From the NCBI GenBank assembly GCA_049515555.1, contig JBEKTY010000157.1, positions 1 through 18,948 of the forward strand: a stretch of 18,948 bases of DNA, read 5' to 3'. The stretch comes from JBEKTY01 sp049515555. Its GTDB lineage: Bacteria > Planctomycetota > Planctomycetia > Pirellulales > Thermoguttaceae. The translations under genes and the position numbers were made by a program. Positions 14,529 to 18,948 of the stretch are shown here, piece after piece (position 1 is the first letter of the stretch; each line of letters starts with the position of its first letter). The notes under the pieces were generated by a model, which was not told the DNA's origin, did no database searches, and saw only the letters and a program-made list of their open reading frames with translations.

Positions 14529-17126
14529 ATGCCATCGCCCGCTCGGTTAATTTCAGTTTTTACCGCGGTTCTCCTGATCCAAATCGGCCCGGCCCTTGCC
14601 GCCGAGCCGGCCGCGTCGTGGCCGGCGGTCACCTTGGCCCCGGCGCGTGAGGTAACGCTCGCGGGGCCGCTGGGCGCGGCGCTGGCCCGCGGCGTGGCCC
14701 GGCTGGCCCAGCCACCCTATACCGAGCCCTGGCTGCGGGCCGACGTCTCCTTCGAGCTTGCGCGGATCTTCACCAACTATAGCGGCGACGTTTCGGGCCG
14801 GTTCCTCGAGCTGGCCACGCTGACCAGCCCGCCGGGCCGGCTCTCGCCGCCGACCCTGGCCCCCCTATTGAAGACGGTGGCCCGCTATCAGAAGCCCGAC
14901 GGACACTTCGGCGCCGTGGTGGACCTGGCCCAGCCGCTCGTGAAGAACTCGCCGCCGATTCCCATGCTGTGGGGCAACGCCCGCTTGCTGGTCGGCCTGG
15001 TGACCGCGGCCCGGCAGTTCCACGACGAGAAGTTGCTGGCCGCGGCCCGGCGGCTGGGCGATTTCTACGTCAACTCGGCCGACGAGTTGTGCGCGCCGGC
15101 CCGTCAGGCCGAGTATCACGCCAGCGGCACCTACGGCGACGGTTACACCTGCTGCTATTTCCCGGCCATCGAGGGCCTGGCGATGCTGTACCGCGAGACC
15201 AAAGATGAGCGCTATCTGAAGCATGCCCAGCGCATGGCCGAGTTCTTCAAGCAGTTCGACTGCCTGCCGATCGAGCACAGCCACGGCAACCTCTGCGCCT
15301 GGCGCGGCATCCTGGAGCTGTACGAGATCACCGGCAACCGCACGTACCTGGAGCGGGCCCAGGCCAAGTGGCAGGCCGCCATGAAGGGTAGCTTCGTCTG
15401 GCCGCTGGGCGGCGTCGGCGAGCACTGGCACGTCTTCTTCCAAGGCGACGAGGGGTGCAGCGAGTCGGATTGGCTGCGATTCAGCCTGGACCTCTGGCGG
15501 TTCACCGGCCACACCCGCTACCTCGACGTGGCCGAGCGGCTGCTGGAGAACCAATACGCGACGAACCAGTGCCCTAACGGCGGCTACGGCATGGCCCATG
15601 TCGACGGCGATGCGGCCGGGCCCGTGGCCGCGCTGGAAAAGGTCGAAGAATGGCCCTTCTGCTGTAGCTTCCACGGGCCGTTGGGTCTGCACTTCCTCAA
15701 GGGCTACCTGGCCGCCGGAAGCCAGCGCGGCGTGATCGTCAATTTCCCCTGCGACTTCACCGCGCCGGTCAAGGCCGCCGGACGGGAGTGGTCGGTTGCG
15801 GTCCGCAGCCGGGGCGATTACCTCCAGGGCCGCACGAGAATGGAGATCGAGCTCGCGCCGCGGGACGCAGACGCCACGGCCCGCACTACGCTCTGGGTGC
15901 GGATTCCCGAGTGGGCTTGCGGCGCAAAGGTCGTCGCCGCTTCCGGCGATGCGGTGCCGGCAACGGTTCACGGGGACTGTCCCAATTTTCGTCCGACGAA
16001 AATGGGACTGTCCCCTTCGGCAGCCGAGGGCGGCTATCTGCGGATCGAGCGCCAGTTCAAGGCCGGCGAAAAGCTTACCGTCGATTTCCAGAACTCGCTC
16101 GTGCTGGAAGGCCGGCGGTTCCTGAAGGTGCCCGTCGCCCCGGGCCAGGTCTCGCGCATCAAGGAAGTAGCCGTTCTGGCCGGTCCGGACCTGCTGTTCG
16201 CCACGCCCGTAAAGAGCGGCGGGCGGCCGGTCCTCTTGGCCACGCTCGATCGGGGCGGGCGGCTGGGCTTCCCCGTCCGCGGCGACGGGCAGCTCGCAAC
16301 GGTGGCCCTGCCCAGCCTCGACGCCACTGACGCCCAGATCGCCCGGGCCGTCCAATCCGCGCGGCCCGTCTTCCTGCGGACGTGGCCCGGAATAGTCGCC
16401 TCCCGGCACGCCGCCCCAGAGTTCGTTTCGGTCCTGACCCTGGGCGAAGTAGGCAAGTTCGGCAACCGGAAGCCGCGGCGCCTGCCCTTCATGTTCGACC
16501 TGGTCGTCGTGCCGGCGGCCGCGCTGGGCGCGGACGTGGCCACCCTGGCCGACCGCGCCAAGCAGCCGCAGGACGAGCCCACGCCGCCCATCTTCGGCCA
16601 GAACCTCGAGACGCGGCCCGAAATCTGGTCCAGCCCCCAAGGCTGGAAGTTCACTCCCCGGGGGCTGCTCGTCTCCGGCGGCGACGTGGGCCTTATCGAC
16701 GGTGAAGGCTACGCCGACTATCGCTTGGAGTTCGAGCTGACCATTCCCAAGGAAGGCCAGGGGATCGCCGGCTGGGTCGTGCGCTGCCAGGATGACGGCC
16801 GCTGCCTGATGTTCCAGCTCCAGACGGCCGACAGCACCTTCAATGCGCCCGAGTTCAAGACCCGGCCCAACACCTTGCGGCCGCACCGCCGCGCGGGCGG
16901 CCAATGGCAGATCGCCGAGCCCGTGCCGTTGCCCGCGCAGATCCGCAAGGGCGAGCCGCACCACGTAGCGGTCGAGTGCCGCCAGGGCACGATCGACGTT
17001 TTCCTGGACGGCCAACGCATCTACACCCAGGCCAACGTGGACCTGCGGGGCGGCACGGTCGGCTTCCGCGCCACCGGCCCCGCCGAACAAGGCCTGTTCC
17101 GCGCGATCAGCCTGAAGACACTATAA
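14529..17126 (+). CDS. Secreted GH127-type (DUF1680, beta-L-arabinofuranosidase-like) protein with DUF1080-like tail
   Basis: This 865-aa protein starts with a signal peptide (MPSPARLISVFTAVLLIQIG, then ALAA). An (alpha/alpha)6-barrel follows (about 60-400). In GH127 HypBA1 a Cys nucleophile is held on zinc by a Glu, one upstream Cys and two adjacent Cys. The equivalents here are Glu308-x-Cys310 (DEGCSESDW) and Cys378-Cys379 (PFCCSFHG), with Glu298 (GGVGEHW) as candidate acid/base. Beta domains follow, then a DUF1080/LamG-like C-terminal sandwich (about 700-865, YADYRLEFELTIPKEGQG ... VECRQGTIDVFLDGQRI). The likely role is removal of arabinofuranose or related side chains outside the cytoplasm. 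The ATG at 14529 has GGAG at 14517-14520, spaced 8 nt; an in-frame ATG at 14493 overlaps the previous gene and spoils the signal peptide. Residues 482-496 are encoded by a palindromic element (15972-16015). Confidence 0.8.
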   Translation: MPSPARLISVFTAVLLIQIGPALAAEPAASWPAVTLAPAREVTLAGPLGAALARGVARLAQPPYTEPWLRADVSFELARIFTNYSGDVSGRFLELATLTSPPGRLSPPTLAPLLKTVARYQKPDGHFGAVVDLAQPLVKNSPPIPMLWGNARLLVGLVTAARQFHDEKLLAAARRLGDFYVNSADELCAPARQAEYHASGTYGDGYTCCYFPAIEGLAMLYRETKDERYLKHAQRMAEFFKQFDCLPIEHSHGNLCAWRGILELYEITGNRTYLERAQAKWQAAMKGSFVWPLGGVGEHWHVFFQGDEGCSESDWLRFSLDLWRFTGHTRYLDVAERLLENQYATNQCPNGGYGMAHVDGDAAGPVAALEKVEEWPFCCSFHGPLGLHFLKGYLAAGSQRGVIVNFPCDFTAPVKAAGREWSVAVRSRGDYLQGRTRMEIELAPRDADATARTTLWVRIPEWACGAKVVAASGDAVPATVHGDCPNFRPTKMGLSPSAAEGGYLRIERQFKAGEKLTVDFQNSLVLEGRRFLKVPVAPGQVSRIKEVAVLAGPDLLFATPVKSGGRPVLLATLDRGGRLGFPVRGDGQLATVALPSLDATDAQIARAVQSARPVFLRTWPGIVASRHAAPEFVSVLTLGEVGKFGNRKPRRLPFMFDLVVVPAAALGADVATLADRAKQPQDEPTPPIFGQNLETRPEIWSSPQGWKFTPRGLLVSGGDVGLIDGEGYADYRLEFELTIPKEGQGIAGWVVRCQDDGRCLMFQLQTADSTFNAPEFKTRPNTLRPHRRAGGQWQIAEPVPLPAQIRKGEPHHVAVECRQGTIDVFLDGQRIYTQANVDLRGGTVGFRATGPAEQGLFRAISLKTL
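15972..16015. repeat. REP-like double palindrome inserted in frame in the GH127 gene
   Basis: The left arm 15972-15993 (GGGGACTGTCCCAATTTTCG then TC) and the right arm 15995-16015 (GACGAAAATGGGACTGTCCC then C) are reverse complements except for one T/T mismatch and one extra A. Each arm holds its own GGGAC-T-GTCCC palindrome. It encodes residues 482-496 (GDCPNFRPTKMGLSP), between a beta strand and EGGYLRIERQF. The composition and layout resemble REP-type elements carrying GGGACAGTCCC, often mobilised by RAYT transposases (recollection, not a search). Confidence 0.75.
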
Positions 17127-17157
17127 GCGGGCTCTTGCAAATTGAACAATTGAGGTC

Positions 17158-17191
17158 CTTTCTCCCTCCGGGAGAGGGTTAGGGTGAGGGC
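17158..17191 (+). repeat. Dispersed palindromic repeat, copy 3
   Basis: TCTCCC (17161-17166), loop TCC, GGGAGA (17170-17175), extended by wobble pairs to C17158-G17178, followed by the tail GGTTAGGGTGAGGGC. It shares hairpin and tail with 223-256 (reverse complement) and 141-177. It sits 31 bp after the GH127 stop and marks the border between the hydrolase locus and the lower-GC module. Confidence 0.7.
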
Positions 17192-17275
17192 TGTCGGCCA
17201 CAGGAATGCCTTTCCTTGTTTGTGCGGGTATGGGTGGTGCGAACCGCGCCCCTGTTCCCGATAGGGACGGACCAA

Positions 17276-17992
17276 ATGAACGTCGTCCTTCTTCGCATCG
17301 GAATCGACACCGGCTCGGGCGGTATTCATGGACCTCTGTTCGCTGACGGGACGTTTGAGTACATCCCGATACCCGACGGGCAGGACGCTGACGAGAGGAC
17401 CTACGGCAACACTGTTGGGCGTCGCGGGCGGGGATTGGTTGAGTACTTTCCCAAGCCTCGCCGGGCGCGAATGGCCGATCAGCCGATGCATGTTGACCCG
17501 GAATTCGAGACGTTCACCTACGGGGATCCGACCTCGCCGAAAGCTGGACTGCGGCACCTAAGGCGCGGCGATCTGCTCGCCTTCTACTGTGGGCTACAGG
17601 GATGCGGCTTTGCTTCCGATCCCGCACTTTACCTGATAGGCTTCTTCGAGGTCGAGAGAGCGGGCAGGGCAACCGAGTTCACGAACACGGAATTGAAGCA
17701 CCTGTTCTCACGCAACTTCCACGTCCGCCATTCGCGGGTATTCGAGCGGCAACAGGAATCGCTTGTCCTGGTGAAAGGCACGGCGAACAGCCGCTTGCTG
17801 CACAAGGCGGTTCAGATCAGCGTCTATGGTCGGAACCGGGCGGGCAAGTTGCTGAAAGTCCTTTCCCCCGAAATGCGGCGCATCTTTGGCGACTTCGACG
17901 GAAAGGTCTCGATTCAGCGCTCGCCGCCAAGGTGGGTCGCCCCAGATTTCACCGCGAAGGCTGCTGACTTCGTAAGATCGCTGGGGCGATAG
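17276..17992 (+). CDS. Nmad3-like putative DNA-modification-associated protein
   Basis: This 238-aa soluble protein, without signal or membrane segments, opens with NVVLLRIGIDTGSGGIHGPL then FADGTFEYIPIPD. It continues with MHVDPEFETFTYGDP (about 84-98), LRRGDLLAFYCGLQGCGF and ALYLIGFFEVE. These blocks match what I recall of nucleotide-modification-associated domain 3, a family predicted by comparative genomics to act with DNA base hypermodification enzymes; no biochemical activity is established. Conserved Asp, His, Tyr and Cys residues in the blocks could form an active site, but this is not shown. The start at ATG 17276 is supported by AGGGA at 17263-17267, spaced 8 nt, and by the family N-terminus; the frame extends to 17216 without a better signal. 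GC is about 55% (17581-17640), lower than the preceding genes. An Nmad2-like gene follows after 56 nt. Confidence 0.65.
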   Translation: MNVVLLRIGIDTGSGGIHGPLFADGTFEYIPIPDGQDADERTYGNTVGRRGRGLVEYFPKPRRARMADQPMHVDPEFETFTYGDPTSPKAGLRHLRRGDLLAFYCGLQGCGFASDPALYLIGFFEVERAGRATEFTNTELKHLFSRNFHVRHSRVFERQQESLVLVKGTANSRLLHKAVQISVYGRNRAGKLLKVLSPEMRRIFGDFDGKVSIQRSPPRWVAPDFTAKAADFVRSLGR

Positions 17993-18048
17993 GACCGGTC
18001 GAGACAGTCACAGGTTAGTACCCACAACCCCACGAAAGGTCAGATGCC

Positions 18049-18627
18049 ATGAAACTCTTCTGTTACGTCGTTGACCACGACACCGGCTTGGCTCCGAACC
18101 CTAACGATCGAGTCTGTACGCTCGTATACTGCAAGTACAAGAAACCCGAAGTCAAGAGAAGAAATGTCGTTGAGTTGGCGGAGATGGAGGACTGGATAAT
18201 TGGAGTCGGCGGTAAGAGCAAGAAGAGCTCCGGCCACGGAACAATAATCTATATCATGCGAGTGGACGAGAAGCTTTCATTCGGTGAGTATCTCCGGCGT
18301 TTTCCCGACCGTAAGCGTCCAGTTCGCCTTTCCTCGAAAGACCACGGCGAATTCGCGTTAATCTCGCACAGGTTCCTTTATTTTGGAAACGAGAGATTTG
18401 CGCTAGGCAAAGTACCAGGCGCGCACAAGTTCCGACTTGAGAAGACGGGACGCGGCTTTCGCAGCAAGTTCCCAGAACCATTCATCCGCCAACTTGCTGA
18501 CTGGGTTCACAAGCAGCACCCAAGAGGCAAGATTGGCGACCCCTGTACCGCTGGCCCTGACCGCGTCCCCGGGACGACTTGTCGGTGCCAAGAACGGCCA
18601 CGTGCACTAGAACATCGTTGCAGATGA
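18049..18627 (+). CDS. Nmad2-like putative DNA-modification-associated protein
   Basis: This 192-aa soluble protein begins MKLFCYVVDHDTGLAPNPND, then CTLVYCKYKKPEVKRR, EDWIIGVGGK, TIIYIMRVDEKLSFGEYLRR and FLYFGNERFAL. It ends its domain with FIRQLADWVHKQHPRGKIGDP. The order Y-V..D.G.APNP, CTL..CK, DW.IG, Y.MRV.E.L.F.EY and YFG matches nucleotide-modification-associated domain 2 as I remember it. That family is predicted to work in nucleobase modification systems and has no proven reaction. The part between FGEYLRR and YFG is shorter than in versions I recall. The last 25 or so residues after GDP are Arg/Cys/Pro-rich and look unrelated, so the true end may have been altered by a frameshift. 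The ATG is preceded by AAAGGT (18035-18040), 8 nt away. GC drops to 45% at 18121-18180. Probably co-transcribed with the Nmad3-like gene. Confidence 0.7.
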   Translation: MKLFCYVVDHDTGLAPNPNDRVCTLVYCKYKKPEVKRRNVVELAEMEDWIIGVGGKSKKSSGHGTIIYIMRVDEKLSFGEYLRRFPDRKRPVRLSSKDHGEFALISHRFLYFGNERFALGKVPGAHKFRLEKTGRGFRSKFPEPFIRQLADWVHKQHPRGKIGDPCTAGPDRVPGTTCRCQERPRALEHRCR

Positions 18628-18948
18628 CCCGCAGCCCAAGAGGGGGATCGCAACGGGACGCAGCCGACAAGCGATGTCAGGATGATGGGGTGGCGCAGTT
18701 TCATGCTGGGCTCAGTGTTATTTACTCAAACTGTAAACGCCATCGGTGCTAGCACTCGGCTGACAGATTGATCTTGCAATGAAAACGGGTCTTTCGTTCC
18801 ATTGTTGTAGGTGCCTGCCCAGGTTGCGCCAGGCCCAGGCCATGGAGGAAAGACCCAATGCCCAGGATAGGCAAATTCCCGTTTTTCGGCAAGCGTTTCT
18901 TTCGCCAGGCCCGCAAATTGGTGGGGTCCTGTCACTTTGGGCATTTTT
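18628..18948. other. Gene-free right end with inverted repeats
   Basis: No convincing gene was found. The region contains the perfect palindrome GTGCTAGCAC (18746-18755) and a nested inverted repeat, 18781-18887. The short frames present on both strands (for example a 72-codon frame on the minus strand, 18726-18944) have no recognisable domain, start signal or typical codon use. The right edge might be upstream of, or inside, another gene, which cannot be decided here. Confidence 0.55.
18781..18887. repeat. Nested inverted repeats
   Basis: GGGTCTTTC (18787-18795) pairs with GAAAGACCC (18848-18856), and GAAAACGGG (18781-18789) pairs with CCCGTTTTTC (18878-18887) apart from one extra T. The two pairings share bases, so they are alternatives. 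The spacer is GC-rich and partly self-complementary (GCCTGCCCAGG, CCAGGCCCAGG). It may be a non-autonomous element or a structured leader; the function is unknown. Confidence 0.4.

Noticed and set aside
14865..17090. 741-codon minus-strand open frame opposite the GH127 gene
   Set aside because: Same reasoning: the plus strand carries catalytic motifs and a signal peptide.
17216..17275. Earlier start for the Nmad3-like gene
   Set aside because: The recognised family N-terminus begins at residue 21 of that frame, and AGGGA precedes ATG 17276.
18726..18944. 72-codon minus-strand frame at the right edge
   Set aside because: No domain, no ribosome site and the frame runs through the inverted repeats. 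Kept only as part of the non-coding description.

Overview
The window looks like a piece of a Planctomycetota chromosome, probably of the Pirellulales type. This is inferred from protein style, not from a marker gene. The signs are: very GC-rich coding DNA (about 67% by direct count over 11881-11940), large secreted glycoside hydrolases with LamG and TPR modules, a long secreted HEAT-repeat protein, a membrane-anchored STAS protein, and many short perfect palindromes between genes. No rRNA, tRNA, CRISPR array, transposase or integrase was seen.

Layout. 1-387 has no gene but is packed with inverted repeats. 388-4969 (+) holds four closely spaced genes: a Tat-exported alpha/beta hydrolase, a two-helix membrane protein with a STAS-like domain, a secreted protein of about 22 HEAT units, and a hotdog (PaaI-type) thioesterase that lacks the usual catalytic Asp. 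4944-5692 (-) is a two-gene operon: an XRE-type regulator coupled by TAATG to a GlsB/YeaQ-type membrane protein. A good sigma70-like promoter can be read in each direction between the regulator and the next gene.

5847-17126 (+) is a secreted polysaccharide-degradation locus. It encodes a GH20-like barrel with an inserted carbohydrate-binding-like domain (584 aa), a giant LamG-GH2-amidotransferase-like-TPR protein (2210 aa) and a GH127-type protein with a DUF1080-like tail (865 aa). All three have signal peptides, and the last two are almost certainly co-transcribed. No SusC/SusD or transporter gene is present. The 269 bp between the first two genes hold four hairpin structures, including a perfect three-way junction. 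A 44-bp double palindrome resembling REP elements sits in frame inside the GH127 gene.

17276-18627 (+) is a two-gene module unlike the rest of the window. Its proteins match, by motif recall, the nucleotide-modification-associated domains Nmad3 and Nmad2, which comparative genomics has predicted to act with DNA base hypermodification systems. Its GC content is clearly lower (55% over 17581-17640, 45% over 18121-18180), which suggests horizontal acquisition. This pair is the best candidate for an undescribed biological system here. The last 321 bp carry no convincing gene but have further inverted repeats.
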